This document shows positions 18,406 to 27,792 of a stretch of DNA of 64,000 nucleotides, one piece after another. A program made the position numbers and the translations under genes. This stretch comes from CAYRNR01 sp964425605 (lineage in GTDB: Bacteria; Myxococcota_A; UBA796; UBA9615; CAYRNR01). The DNA is taken from positions 7,990-71,989 of the forward strand of contig CAYRNR010000025.1 in NCBI GenBank assembly GCA_964425605.1. The letters are read 5' to 3'. Below the pieces are notes generated by a model that saw nothing but the letters and a program-made list of their open reading frames with translations, searched no databases and was not told where the DNA came from. Numbering within the stretch: the stretch's first letter is position 1; every line of letters starts with the position of its first letter.

Positions 18406-19746
18406 CTAGCTCCGATTCAGCCGGCGTATGATGTCGGCGGCGAGCTCCAGGCTGGCCTCGATGCAGTGGTCCATGTTGTTGTACCAGAACCGCCCCAGCC
18501 GCCCGGCCAGCAACAGGTTGCCGATGTCGTCGACCGCGCTCTGGACCTCGCCCATCTTCTCTCGGTAGTTGAACTTGTAGATGGGGTACGCCCACGGGAT
18601 GCGCTCGTAGTGGACGTCCAGGAACTCGCTGTCGGCGCGCAGCAGGCTCTCTCGCTTCATGTCGAAGATGACACGATCGAGCTGCTTCTCGGGGTTCGTG
18701 TAGAGTTCGTCACCCTCGCGGCAGGTGACCTCGACGCACATGGCGCGGCGGCCCGGCGGGGTGTTGCCCGGGTCGAAGTTCTCCGGGATGCTGACCCGGG
18801 AGAACAGCACGTCCGAGGCGCCGTGGTAGCACCACTGGAAGGGGAAGCGGTTCCCCTCGGAGAGCTCCATATTGTAGCAGACCAGGGAGAGGTACTCGAG
18901 GTCGGGCTCGGGCAGCGTGGCCACCTGGGCCAGCGAGTGCAGCGTCCCGGTCCAGACCACCAGCGACGGCTTGAACGACCTGCGCCCCGCGCGGATGACG
19001 CGGACGCCGTCCTTGTCGAGGGACATGGAGGTCACGGCCTTGCCGCAGTACAGCTGGCCGCCGAGGGCCTCGAACCGGGAGACCAGGTTGTCGATGAACT
19101 GCTGGCACCCGCCGGCCGGGTAGAGGAAGCGCGTCTCTGGAGCGCGGCGGACCGTGAGCATCCCCGACAGCAGCTGGAACAGGTTGTTCATCTTCAGCCG
19201 CTTGTCGATGATCGCGCGGTCGATGCCGGTCTGGGCCCAGTCCGGGTGGGTGAGCTCCGGCACGATCCCCAGGAACTTGGACGAGTACCCCTCGAAGAAG
19301 TGGCGGTACAGGGTCTCGCCGTACATGTTGACGATGTGATCTCGGAACGAGTGCGAGGGCTTTTTGTGGTACAGGCTGAACAGGTCGACCGCCGCACCGA
19401 GGGCCACGCCCGGGGGGATACGCAGCATCGACTTGGAGGGGTGCAGCGGCCACGGATAGAACTGATCGGCGAACCGGACCCAGCTCTCGCGGCCTATGCT
19501 CCGCGCCGACTGGTCGAGCACGAGCCGGATGAACCGGTCCACCTCGTCCACGTCCGTGTGGAACCGGTGCGGGCCGATGTCGAAGGTGAATCCGTCGTAG
19601 TGGAACGACCGGGCGAGCCCGCCCGGGTCGTCCTCCTTCTCGAGGACGACGGCCGGGATGCCCTTCTGGGCGAGCAACAGGCCCAGCGACAGTCCGCTGA
19701 CACCCGCGCCCACGATCACGACAGGCTGGTTCTGAACCACGGTCAT
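18406..19746 (-). CDS. FAD-dependent amine-oxidase-like oxidoreductase
   Basis: This 446-residue protein has an N-terminal dinucleotide-binding motif VVIVGAGVSGLSLG and the following GGLARSF segment. FDIGPHRFHT is typical of the protoporphyrinogen oxidase, phytoene desaturase and UDP-galactopyranose-mutase-like group (COG1232). A C-terminal FAD-contact segment LLAGRLGRFWYNNMD follows. The likely role is a flavin oxidation or desaturation, or a mutase reaction on a lipid or sugar. The ATG at 19746 overlaps the upstream stop as ATGA, so it is coupled to the radical SAM gene before it. A longer frame upstream only shadows that gene. It sits between two radical SAM genes in one operon, which suggests that it works on the same substrate. 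Confidence 0.85.
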   Translation of the reverse strand: MTVVQNQPVVIVGAGVSGLSLGLLLAQKGIPAVVLEKEDDPGGLARSFHYDGFTFDIGPHRFHTDVDEVDRFIRLVLDQSARSIGRESWVRFADQFYPWPLHPSKSMLRIPPGVALGAAVDLFSLYHKKPSHSFRDHIVNMYGETLYRHFFEGYSSKFLGIVPELTHPDWAQTGIDRAIIDKRLKMNNLFQLLSGMLTVRRAPETRFLYPAGGCQQFIDNLVSRFEALGGQLYCGKAVTSMSLDKDGVRVIRAGRRSFKPSLVVWTGTLHSLAQVATLPEPDLEYLSLVCYNMELSEGNRFPFQWCYHGASDVLFSRVSIPENFDPGNTPPGRRAMCVEVTCREGDELYTNPEKQLDRVIFDMKRESLLRADSEFLDVHYERIPWAYPIYKFNYREKMGEVQSAVDDIGNLLLAGRLGRFWYNNMDHCIEASLELAADIIRRLNRS

Positions 19747-20753
19747 TTCCTCAGCGCCTTGACCCAGTTGATCCCGGTCTGCCAGTCGAGACCGTACAGG
19801 AGATTGTACTCGGTGAAGCACGCCGCCGTACACGCCTTGCAGGGGGGCTCGGCGAGCCTCTCGAATGCGGCGCGGAAGCCCAGTTCGCGGACGTTGGGGG
19901 CGTCTATCTCGTCCACGAACAGGGAGCACGGGTACAGGTTGCCGTTCACGTCGACGTTGCAGTAAAGGCTCCCCGCCAGGCAGGCGGGATATTTTTTGTA
20001 TTCATCCAGTCGGGACACGCTGAAGTCGGGCCAGTCCAGCATGTGCTGGAGGTAGCGCGGCGACGAGGCGATGGGCGCGCCCTCTTTCTTGCGGGCCTGC
20101 AGCAGGCGCAGGACCTCCCTGAGGTCCGCGTCGTCGGGGCGCAGGCCGGCGTTGCGGCCGATGAGGTCGTTGTGGTGCAGGATCTGGAACGTGGTCAGGA
20201 AGCCGAGCCGACGGGCGAGGTCCAGCACCCAGTCCACCTGGTCGAGGTTGAGCTTGCTCAGGACGGTGATGGTCCAGAACGGCTTGCGACCGGCCAGGTG
20301 GACGATCCCGCGCATGGTGCGGTCGAAGTTTCCCTTGCCGCGGGCCGCGTCGTGGGCCCTTCGATCACCGTCGAGGGAGATGTTGACGTGGTCTGCGGCG
20401 GCGAGGGTGTCGTACCGCTCGGCGACCAGGTGGCCGTTGGTGTCCACGGTGACGAAGAGGCGGTTGCGCTTGGCGTGGCGGACGATGTCCCCGAAGTCGT
20501 CGCGACACAGGGGCTCGCCACCCCACAACCCCACGCGCTGGCACCCCATGTCCGCGGCCTCGTCCAGGAGCCGCCGGATCTCGTCCAGGGACATCTCCTG
20601 GGAGCCGCGCTCGGGCAGGGCGCAGTACACGCAACTCCCCGTGCACCGGTCGGTGACCGCCAGCATGACGTTGAGGGGCCGCCGCCTGCCCAGCGTCCTC
20701 GAGGCGACGGACGCGCTGGCCATGCGGACGATGTTGCGCACCGGAATCGACAC
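19743..20753 (-). CDS. Radical SAM/SPASM-like protein
   Basis: This 336-residue protein carries the cluster motif CTGSCVYC (Cys37, Cys41, Cys44) and LWGGEPL, the SAM-binding GGEP motif. Its C-terminal Cys-rich region (PACLAGSLYC, CSLF, CKACTAAC) suggests a SPASM-like auxiliary iron-sulfur domain, as in MoaA-related and peptide-modifying enzymes. The start is GTG 20753 with GGAGA seven bases upstream, and an extended -10 lies just before it. It is first in the three-gene minus-strand operon with the FAD oxidoreductase and Tes-like protein. It is divergent from the plus-strand radical SAM operon, with 150 bases between. The substrate is unknown. Confidence 0.88.
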   Translation of the reverse strand: MSIPVRNIVRMASASVASRTLGRRRPLNVMLAVTDRCTGSCVYCALPERGSQEMSLDEIRRLLDEAADMGCQRVGLWGGEPLCRDDFGDIVRHAKRNRLFVTVDTNGHLVAERYDTLAAADHVNISLDGDRRAHDAARGKGNFDRTMRGIVHLAGRKPFWTITVLSKLNLDQVDWVLDLARRLGFLTTFQILHHNDLIGRNAGLRPDDADLREVLRLLQARKKEGAPIASSPRYLQHMLDWPDFSVSRLDEYKKYPACLAGSLYCNVDVNGNLYPCSLFVDEIDAPNVRELGFRAAFERLAEPPCKACTAACFTEYNLLYGLDWQTGINWVKALRK

Positions 20754-20771
20754 TGCGTTCTCCTGCGCGCC

Positions 20772-20780
20772 ATTGTAGCA
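20772..20780 (-). promoter_or_regulatory. Extended -10 promoter of minus-strand radical SAM operon
   Basis: On the minus strand the sequence reads TGCTACAAT, an extended -10 (TGn plus TACAAT). It ends about 18 bases before the GTG at 20753, so the leader would be very short and just holds the GGAGA site. The same form (TGCTATAAT) precedes the type III PKS gene. Confidence 0.45.
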
Positions 20781-20830
20781 AAATCCGTACCAGGCGAGCG
20801 CTGCTGCGGTCTTTCGGGGATGTTCTCCGG

Positions 20831-20859
20831 TTGACAGGGCCCGATGCCACGACTACGTT
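20831..20859 (+). promoter_or_regulatory. Promoter of plus-strand radical SAM operon
   Basis: TTGACA (20831-20836, consensus -35), exactly 17 bases, then TACGTT (20854-20859). The identical two boxes with identical spacing occur at 46988-47016 in front of the PP-loop gene, which supports a real and shared promoter type. Confidence 0.5.
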
Positions 20860-20903
20860 AATCACGATCGGGGTAAAAGCCAACGATCTGGGCCACGTCT
20901 CCC

Positions 20904-22013
20904 ATGTCCCTTCGATCCTATCTGCGCTTCGGACGGTCACTCCTGCTACGCGACAGGCCGGTGTACGTGCACTACGCCGTGACCAGCCGATGCAACTTGC
21001 GGTGCCGCTCCTGCGTCATCTGGCGGCGCGACGAGCCCGAGCTGGACACCGAGCAGATCGCCACGATGGCGGCCATGTTCGCCCGGCTCGGCTGCGTGCA
21101 GGCCAGCCTCGGGGGCGGCGAACCGGCGTTGCGCAAGGATCTGGCGGACATCGTCCGGGCATTCCAGTCCAATCACATCCGCACCCGCGTGCTGACCAAC
21201 GGCGTGGCGCTCACGCCGGACCTGAGCGAGCACCTCGTGGCCGCTGGCCTGCGTGAGGTCTCGTTCTCCCTGGACTCCCTGGACGAGGGCGTCCAGGACA
21301 GCCTCGACAACACCGGCCGGACCTATCGCACCAAGATGGCGAACCTGCTGGCGCTGGCCCGCATCCTGCCCCGTCGAGGCAGCCTGCCGGTGCTCAACAC
21401 CGTGGTCACGCCGCGCAACCTCGGCGAGCTGCTGGACATCGTGGACTTCGCCGAGGAGCTCGGCTTCTTCGTCTCGCTGATCCCGATCCACCTCGCCGGC
21501 AGCGACTCGGACGAGCACCGCTTCTACTCCGGCGACGAGGGACTGCGCTTCACCCGGGCCGACGAGCGGCGGGTTCGGCGGGTGTACCAAGATATCCTCG
21601 ATCGGAAACGCCGCGGCGCCCGTATCGTCAACTCCACGGCGTTCCTCGAGCGGAGCCCGGAGTACCTGTTGAACGGCTCGGCGAGCTGGCCCTGCCGCGC
21701 GGGCGAGCAGTTCCTCTCGGTGAGCCCCGACGGGCGGATCTCCCCGTGCCACGCGTTCGAGGGCCAGTGGGGCATCGACCACCGGGAGTTCGAGGCGAGG
21801 TTCGCCACGCGGGAGTACCGTGACGACGTCCGCCAGCGGGCGGCCGGGTGCGAGGGGTGCTTCCGCCCCTGCTGGGCCGAGATCGGGCTGCTGATGGGGC
21901 GCCCGGACAGCCTCGCCGAGATGGCCCGCAGTCAGCTTCTGGCCCGCCGCCGCCGTCCCGCCGTGGACACGCGCGCCATCGAGCACCACCTGGACCTGGG
22001 GGTGGAGCCGTGA
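20904..22013 (+). CDS. Radical SAM protein with SPASM-like C-terminus
   Basis: This 369-residue protein carries CNLRCRSC (Cys30, Cys34, Cys37) and LGGGEPAL. Its C-terminal Cys-rich stretch (PCRAGEQF, SPCHAFEG, CEGCFRPCW) resembles a SPASM or twitch domain for auxiliary clusters. It is the first gene of the plus-strand operon that runs to 28223. Its last codons overlap the next gene start (GTGA). The start is ATG 20904, about 40 bases downstream of the predicted promoter, though the ribosome-binding site is weak. The family includes enzymes that modify peptides, sugars and cofactors. Given the neighbours, a small-molecule or lipid intermediate is as likely as a peptide, and no precursor peptide was found adjacent. 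Confidence 0.87.
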   Translation: MSLRSYLRFGRSLLLRDRPVYVHYAVTSRCNLRCRSCVIWRRDEPELDTEQIATMAAMFARLGCVQASLGGGEPALRKDLADIVRAFQSNHIRTRVLTNGVALTPDLSEHLVAAGLREVSFSLDSLDEGVQDSLDNTGRTYRTKMANLLALARILPRRGSLPVLNTVVTPRNLGELLDIVDFAEELGFFVSLIPIHLAGSDSDEHRFYSGDEGLRFTRADERRVRRVYQDILDRKRRGARIVNSTAFLERSPEYLLNGSASWPCRAGEQFLSVSPDGRISPCHAFEGQWGIDHREFEARFATREYRDDVRQRAAGCEGCFRPCWAEIGLLMGRPDSLAEMARSQLLARRRRPAVDTRAIEHHLDLGVEP

Positions 22014-23419
22014 GGGTGCTGCTGATCCATCCGACGCGTTCCGAGGCCCTGACGTCCGAGGCGGGCGACGCGGCCGAGGAGGGCACGGGCGCCCAGCCCC
22101 CCATCGGGTTGCTCTACCTCCAGGCCGCGGTGGAGGCGTCGGGCGACCACCGGGTGGACGTGCTCGACGCCAACGGCATCGTGGCCCTGGCGCCGACGCT
22201 GCGCCAGCGGTACCCGCGGCAGGCCCCCGACCTGGTGGGCGTCAGCGCGATGACCCCCAACCTGGTCGGCGTGCTCCACACCATCGCGACCGTCAAGGAG
22301 GTCTTCCCCGGAGCCAAGGTGGTGATTGGTGGCCCTCACACGGACATCTATCCCAGGGAGACCGCGGCCCTCGAGGGCGTCGACTACGTCCTGGCCGGCG
22401 AGGCGGAGCCCACGCTCCCGCGGCTGGTCCGGGCGCTGGAGGAGGGGCGGGTCGACGGCCGTATCCCGGGCCTGTTCGCGGCCGACGGCAGCGCCGACGG
22501 GCTCACCGACGAGCGCCCGTGCCTGGTGGAGCTCGACGACACGCCGTTCCCCGACCGCTCCAGGATCCCCGTCGGCGCCTACCGGGGGCACGTGGAGGAC
22601 GACGACGTCTTCACGACCCTGGTGACCAGCCGGGGCTGTCCGTACCGCTGCACCTTCTGCTCCACCCCGCGCGAGCGGTTCAGGGAGCGGTCCACCGCGG
22701 CGATCATCGACGAGATGGAGTCCTGCGCTCGCCTGGGGATTCGCCACGTGTACTTCCTCGACGACAACTTCCCGGTCAAGGGCCGCCGGCTCCACGAGCT
22801 GTGCGGCGCCCTCGCGCGCCGCGAGGACCTGCCGTCGTGGAGCTGCCGGACCGCCGCGGCCGGCCTCAGCGCGGACAACCTGCGCGCCATGAAGCGGGCG
22901 GGGTGCCAGCGCATCCAGATCGGCGTGGAGACCCACACCGACGAGGGGCTGCGTATCCTGGGCAAGAGCACGACCGTGCAGCAGATCCGGGAGACCTTTG
23001 CCGCGGCCCGGCGCGCGGGCGTGGGCACCATGGCCTACTTCATGCTCGGGCTCCCCCACGAGCGCACCGCCGACGACATTCGGGGCACCATCCGCTTCGC
23101 GCGCGAGATCGCGCCCACGTACGCCATGTTCAATGTATTGACCCTGTACCCGGGCACGGCCCTGTTCCAGCAGGCCGTCGATCGTGGTCTGGTGGATGGG
23201 GATGTGTGGCAGCGCTTCGCCGAGGCGCCCACGGCCGACTTCGTGCAGCCCATCTGGGACGAGTTCATGACCCGGGACGAGCTGGCCGATCTGCAGGCCG
23301 AGGCCTATCGTTCCTTCTACTGGCGTCCCAGCGTGGTGCTGCGGATGCTGCGCGGCGGTGGACTGCGGCGCAAGGCCCGCGCGGGCTGGCAGATGCTGCG
23401 GTCCTCGGGCCGGGAGTGA
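22010..23419 (+). CDS. Cobalamin-binding-type radical SAM protein (1)
   Basis: This 469-residue protein has an N-terminal Rossmann-like domain of the B12-binding type (VLLIHPTR at the start, GGPH near residue 108). The radical SAM domain has CPYRCTFC (Cys210, Cys214, Cys217). The usual DxHxxG cobalamin motif is not obvious, as in many class B members, so cobalamin binding is likely but not proven. Such enzymes methylate unreactive carbons or rearrange lipids and antibiotics. The start is GTG 22010, overlapping the previous stop as GTGA with GGTGGAG upstream. It is second of six plus-strand genes that are tightly packed and probably co-translated. Confidence 0.88.
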   Translation: MRVLLIHPTRSEALTSEAGDAAEEGTGAQPPIGLLYLQAAVEASGDHRVDVLDANGIVALAPTLRQRYPRQAPDLVGVSAMTPNLVGVLHTIATVKEVFPGAKVVIGGPHTDIYPRETAALEGVDYVLAGEAEPTLPRLVRALEEGRVDGRIPGLFAADGSADGLTDERPCLVELDDTPFPDRSRIPVGAYRGHVEDDDVFTTLVTSRGCPYRCTFCSTPRERFRERSTAAIIDEMESCARLGIRHVYFLDDNFPVKGRRLHELCGALARREDLPSWSCRTAAAGLSADNLRAMKRAGCQRIQIGVETHTDEGLRILGKSTTVQQIRETFAAARRAGVGTMAYFMLGLPHERTADDIRGTIRFAREIAPTYAMFNVLTLYPGTALFQQAVDRGLVDGDVWQRFAEAPTADFVQPIWDEFMTRDELADLQAEAYRSFYWRPSVVLRMLRGGGLRRKARAGWQMLRSSGRE

Positions 23420-23423
23420 GGCG

Positions 23424-24944
23424 ATGGCGCGCGTTCTGCTGGTGATGCCCTACGGCTTCCAGAACATGGGCGTGCGCATGCTCTCGGCCGTGCTCCGCCG
23501 CGACGGGTTCGACGCCCCCATCCTGTTCATGAAGGGCTGGCGCAACAACGACGTCCAGCCGCCCACCGCCACCGAGCTGCGCCTGTTCGAGGACTTCGTG
23601 GCGCAGGAGGCGCCCGACGTCATCGGGTTCGGCCTGGGGACGCCGTACCTGTCCATCGTCGCCGACCTCACGCGGCGGGTCCGCAGGGTCAGCGGCGCCC
23701 ACGTGGTCTGGGGCGGCGTGCACGCGACCATCTCCCCCGAGGACTGCATCGACCACGCGGACTCGGTGTGTGTCGGCGAGGGCGAGCTACCCCTGCTGGA
23801 GCTGGCCACGGCCGTGCGCGGCTGCGAGCCTGTCGAGTCGATCCGCAACCTGTGGGTGCGACGCGGCGACCGCGTGACGCGCAACCCCCTCAGGCCGCTG
23901 ATCCAGGACCTGGACTCGCTGCCCTTCGAGACCCTCGCCGACGCCCGCATGGCGGTGATCGACAACGATCGCCTGCGCCAGGGCAACCCCTCGGACGACA
24001 ACGCCCTGTACCGGGTGATGGCCTCGCGCGGGTGCCCGTTCCACTGCGCGTTCTGCTACAACAGCCAGTACCGCGAGATCTTCGACGGGCTCGGCCACTA
24101 CCACCGCGTGCGCACCGTGGACCACGTCCTCGACGAGATCGAGCGCGCGGTGCAGGCGCTGCCGAGGCTGCGGCGCATCCGCTTCGACGACGACAGCTTC
24201 GTCTTCCCCCGGGCCTGGATCGACGAGTTCGTCCAGAAGTACCCGCGCCGTATCGGGCTGCCCTTCGACATCCTGCTCAACCCCGAGGCGACCCATTTCC
24301 GCACCCTGCGCGCGCTGCGGGACGCCGGCCTGGTCCACGTGCAGGTGGGGGTGCAGAGCGCCTCGGAGAGCGAGCTGTCGGACCACTACGCGCGCAAGGG
24401 CTCCAACGCGCGCATCCTGGAGGTGGGCCGCGAGCTGCAGCAGCTGGGCATCGAGGTCACCTACGACGTGATCCTCGACAACCCGCTGGCCAGCCAGCGC
24501 GACAAGCAGGCGATGCTCGAGCTGCTGCTCGAGCTGCCGCGGCCGTTCAACCTGTTCCTGTACTCGCTGACGGTGTTCCCCAAGTCCGAGCTGGCCCAGA
24601 CGCTGCTCGCCCAGGGCCTGATCACCGAGGATCAGCTGGAGGGACGGGCCACAAAATCGTTCTCCCAGTTCCGTCTGTCGTTGAGCTATCCTCGTGCCGC
24701 GGAAGACACGTTCTACGCGAGCCTGATCTCCATGACGTCGAAGGGGTTCGTACCGCGCCGGCTGCTGCGCGGGCTGGGCCGCAACGCCTGGTTGCGACAG
24801 CACCCTGCCTCCGTTCGATACGCCGCCGAGGCCACCAACGTGGTCAAGCTCGGCGGTACGGCGCTGAGGATGTTGCGCCGGGGCGAGCTGTCGGGGTTCA
24901 AGCTGGCCGAGTACGCCTCGTTCCGCAGGCGGTTGATCCAGTAG
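23424..24944 (+). CDS. Cobalamin-binding-type radical SAM protein (2)
   Basis: This 506-residue protein has an N-terminal B12-binding-like domain (VLLVMPYGF, GGVHATISPE near 97-106) and the cluster motif CPFHCAFC (Cys204, Cys208, Cys211). It is close in length and layout to the protein at 33861-35378. Both share a K-x-W-(R/K)-N-N segment near residues 37-42, GGVHxT and an identical spacing of the Cys motif, so they are paralogues. The start is ATG 23424, four bases after the previous stop. The C-terminal region of about 150 residues after the barrel is larger than usual and ends in basic helices (RRRLIQ). The reaction is unknown; C-methylation or carbon-carbon bond formation is typical of the class. 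Confidence 0.88.
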   Translation: MARVLLVMPYGFQNMGVRMLSAVLRRDGFDAPILFMKGWRNNDVQPPTATELRLFEDFVAQEAPDVIGFGLGTPYLSIVADLTRRVRRVSGAHVVWGGVHATISPEDCIDHADSVCVGEGELPLLELATAVRGCEPVESIRNLWVRRGDRVTRNPLRPLIQDLDSLPFETLADARMAVIDNDRLRQGNPSDDNALYRVMASRGCPFHCAFCYNSQYREIFDGLGHYHRVRTVDHVLDEIERAVQALPRLRRIRFDDDSFVFPRAWIDEFVQKYPRRIGLPFDILLNPEATHFRTLRALRDAGLVHVQVGVQSASESELSDHYARKGSNARILEVGRELQQLGIEVTYDVILDNPLASQRDKQAMLELLLELPRPFNLFLYSLTVFPKSELAQTLLAQGLITEDQLEGRATKSFSQFRLSLSYPRAAEDTFYASLISMTSKGFVPRRLLRGLGRNAWLRQHPASVRYAAEATNVVKLGGTALRMLRRGELSGFKLAEYASFRRRLIQ

Positions 24945-24953
24945 GAGTGGACG

Positions 24954-26381
24954 ATGAGGATCTGGCTGATCAATCCCCCCGTCATCCGACAGAGGCCCAG
25001 CGCTGTGGGGGCGGTGGTCCAGAGCCTGTTCTACAACTCTCCGCCCCTGGGCCTGGCCTACATCGCCGCGGTGCTCGAACGCGCCGGCCACCGCGTTCGG
25101 ATCACCGACTGCCCTGTGGAGCAGCTGACCATCGGCGACACGGCGACCCTGGCGCGGACCTTCCGGCCGCAGCTCGTGGGGCTGACCTCGACCACGTCCC
25201 ACTTCGACCAGGCCGCCGAGACGGCGAAGACCCTGCATCGTGAGCTGCCCGAGGCGACGATCTGCATCGGCGGCCCCCACTTCAACGCCCACCCCGAGCT
25301 GCTGCTGCAGAACCCGGCGATCGACTTCGGGGTGAGCGGCGAGGGGGAGTTCACCCTGCGCGAGGTGGTCGAGCGGATCGAGGCGGGGCAGGGGTACGAC
25401 GACGTCCACGGTGTCGCCGTGGCGCGCGACGGCGAGTTGCACCAGGCGCCCCCGCGGGAGATGCTCCAGAACCTGGATCTCCTGCCGTTGCCCGCACGGC
25501 ATCTCATGCCGATCAAGGCCTACCGGCCGATGCCCAACGACCACCACCTGCTGCCCAAGACCTCGATGATCACGAGCCGCGGGTGTCCGTTCCACTGCAT
25601 CTTCTGCGACAAGAGCACCTTTGGCGCGTCGTACCGCTCCCTGAGCCCGGAGCGCATCGTCGAGGAGATGCACCACCTCGCGGACACCTACGGGATACGC
25701 GACATCGCGTTCGTGGACTCCACGTTCACCCCCAACAAGCCGCGGATCGATGCCGTCCTCAAGGCCATGGAGGCGGACCCGCCGCGGGCCATGTGGACCT
25801 GCTCGTGCAGGGCCAACGTGCTCGACGAGTCGCTGCTGCGGCGCATGCGCGCCATGGGGTGCTGGCGCATCCGTATCGCCATCGAGAGCGGCAACGACGA
25901 GATCCTGCGCCGCATCCGCAAGGGCATCACCAAGGAGCAGTTCGCCCACACCGTGCGCACGGCCGTGAACCTGGGATTCCAGGTCAAGAGCTTCTTCATG
26001 GTCGGGCACATGGGCGAGACCCCCGAGACCATCGAGGAGTCCATCCAGTTCGCCCTGTCGCTGCCGCTGAAGGACGTCACCGTCCAGATCAACACGCCGC
26101 TCAAGGGCACGCCGCTGTACGACGAGTGCCTCAAGTACGGCCACATCAACGACGCCGAGTCCTCCTCGTACTCGTTCTTCGAGCCCGTGTTCGTACCCGA
26201 CGGGATGACTGCGATGCAGCTGCAGGAGGCCCACCGCAGCTTCTACCGGCGGTTCTACCTGCGGCCGGCCCTGATCTGGGAGCACGTCCGGGTGATGCGC
26301 CGCCCGTCGGACTTCACCAAGTACCTCAAGGCCGTGCCGCTGGTGACCAACGTGATGTTCACCAACCGGCCCCTGGGTTGA
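24954..26381 (+). CDS. Cobalamin-binding-type radical SAM protein (3)
   Basis: This 475-residue protein of the BchE/HpnJ-like layout has an N-terminal domain with INPPV, SPPLGLAYIAA and IGGPHF (residues 104-110). The cluster motif CPFHCIFC (Cys211, Cys215, Cys218) and a conserved FxxGxxGET segment in the barrel follow. The ATG at 24954 follows an AGGAG site that overlaps the upstream stop. Relatives act on hopanoids, chlorophyll precursors and antibiotics. Together with the next gene it is the most canonical of the cobalamin-type members here. Nothing in the sequence fixes the substrate. Confidence 0.88.
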   Translation: MRIWLINPPVIRQRPSAVGAVVQSLFYNSPPLGLAYIAAVLERAGHRVRITDCPVEQLTIGDTATLARTFRPQLVGLTSTTSHFDQAAETAKTLHRELPEATICIGGPHFNAHPELLLQNPAIDFGVSGEGEFTLREVVERIEAGQGYDDVHGVAVARDGELHQAPPREMLQNLDLLPLPARHLMPIKAYRPMPNDHHLLPKTSMITSRGCPFHCIFCDKSTFGASYRSLSPERIVEEMHHLADTYGIRDIAFVDSTFTPNKPRIDAVLKAMEADPPRAMWTCSCRANVLDESLLRRMRAMGCWRIRIAIESGNDEILRRIRKGITKEQFAHTVRTAVNLGFQVKSFFMVGHMGETPETIEESIQFALSLPLKDVTVQINTPLKGTPLYDECLKYGHINDAESSSYSFFEPVFVPDGMTAMQLQEAHRSFYRRFYLRPALIWEHVRVMRRPSDFTKYLKAVPLVTNVMFTNRPLG

Positions 26382-26388
26382 GGTCCCG

Positions 26389-27792
26389 ATGGCACGGCTG
26401 ATCCTGATCCGCGCCAACGGGCGATCCGACGCCCACCCCTTCCTCCAAGAGACCAACGTGTCCGGGATCTACCCGCCCCTCGGGCTCGCCTACCTGGCGG
26501 CGGCGGCCCGCGACGCGGGACACCCTGCCTCGGTGATCGACGCGTACGCGAACAACCTGACGCGGCGCGAGCTGCTCGACGCCGTGGCGCGGGTGCGCCC
26601 GGACGTGGTGGGCCTGACCTGCACCACCTTCGACTGGCCCCTGGTCGCGGAGATGGCGCGCGAGCTGCGCCGCGAGCAGCCCCAGCTGCGGATCTGGATC
26701 GGCGGTCCCCAGCTCTCGCTGTACCCCGACGAGTGCATGGCCGAGCAGGCCGTGGACCTCGCCGTGGTGGGGGAGGGCGACGAGGCCCTGGTGGAGCTGC
26801 TGGCCCGCGTGGACGCCGGCGAGGATCTCGCCGGGGTCGCGGGGACCATCGTGCGTGTAGGCGACGAGCTGGTCCGGGGTCCCCAGCGCGAGCCCATCGC
26901 CGACCTCGACGGGCTGGCCATGCCCGCCCTGGACGTGCTGCCCCTGGCCCGCTATCGGTCCCTGGACCTGCCCGACCCCTTCGTGTCCATGGTCACCAGC
27001 CGCGGGTGTCCGTTCCGCTGCCGATACTGTTCACAGGTCTACGTGGGGGGCAGCTACCGCTCCCACGCCGCGACGCGCGTCGTGGACGAGATGGTCCGCG
27101 CCCAGCGCAGCTTCGGCGCCCGCGAGATCGTGTTCTTCGACGAGACCTTCACCATGGACCGCGAGTGGGTGCTGGCCCTGTGCGAGGACATCCTGGTGCG
27201 CGGGCTGGTCGTCCCCTGGAACGTGCGCACCCGGGTGGATCGGCTGGACGGCGACGTGCTCGCGGCCATGGCCGAGGCGGGCTGCCACAGCGTGCACGTC
27301 GGGATCGAGACGGGCAGCCCGCGCGTACAGCGGCTGATGAACAAGAACCTGCGCCTCGACGGCGTGAGCCGCGCCCTGGAAGCGGCCCGCGAGGCCGGCC
27401 TCGAGACCCGCGGCTACTTCATGCTGGGGTACCCCGGCGAGACCGTCGAGGAGATGGAGCAGACCATCCAGCTGTCCCTGGATCTGCCGCTGGACTGGGC
27501 CAGCTACACCCTGACGCTGGGCCTGCCGGGCACGGGGATCTACGAGGACGCCCTCGCCGACGGGACGATCCCCCACGACTACTGGCGTGAGTACACCCTG
27601 GGCCGCGTCTCCGAGCATCCCGGGTACTTCACCGGCGCCGGTCTGGATCGGTCGCAGCTCGAGGCCCTGCTCGCCCGGGCCTACCGCAGCTTCTACCTCA
27701 GGCCCCACCTGCTCGCCGCCAAGGCCGCGACACCGCGCCTGTGGCGGGAGCTCCCCTCCATCGCGCGCACCCTGTGGGAGACCCGCGCCTGA
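26389..27792 (+). CDS. Cobalamin-binding-type radical SAM protein (4)
   Basis: This 467-residue protein has the same architecture as its upstream neighbour: an N-terminal B12-binding-like domain (YPPLGLAYLAAAARDAGH, IGGPQ near 104-108) and CPFRCRYC (Cys207, Cys211, Cys214). YFMLGYPGET occurs late in the barrel. The start is ATG 26389, 7 bases after the previous stop. Its stop overlaps the thioesterase start by one base (TGATG), so the two are coupled. A thioesterase directly downstream suggests that the substrate may be carried as a CoA or carrier-protein thioester, but this is inference. Confidence 0.88.
   Translation: MARLILIRANGRSDAHPFLQETNVSGIYPPLGLAYLAAAARDAGHPASVIDAYANNLTRRELLDAVARVRPDVVGLTCTTFDWPLVAEMARELRREQPQLRIWIGGPQLSLYPDECMAEQAVDLAVVGEGDEALVELLARVDAGEDLAGVAGTIVRVGDELVRGPQREPIADLDGLAMPALDVLPLARYRSLDLPDPFVSMVTSRGCPFRCRYCSQVYVGGSYRSHAATRVVDEMVRAQRSFGAREIVFFDETFTMDREWVLALCEDILVRGLVVPWNVRTRVDRLDGDVLAAMAEAGCHSVHVGIETGSPRVQRLMNKNLRLDGVSRALEAAREAGLETRGYFMLGYPGETVEEMEQTIQLSLDLPLDWASYTLTLGLPGTGIYEDALADGTIPHDYWREYTLGRVSEHPGYFTGAGLDRSQLEALLARAYRSFYLRPHLLAAKAATPRLWRELPSIARTLWETRA

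Noticed and set aside
23787..26456. 889-codon minus-strand frame across two radical SAM genes
   Set aside because: It is antisense to intact CxxxCxxC proteins, has no start site and shows composition expected from high-GC third positions.
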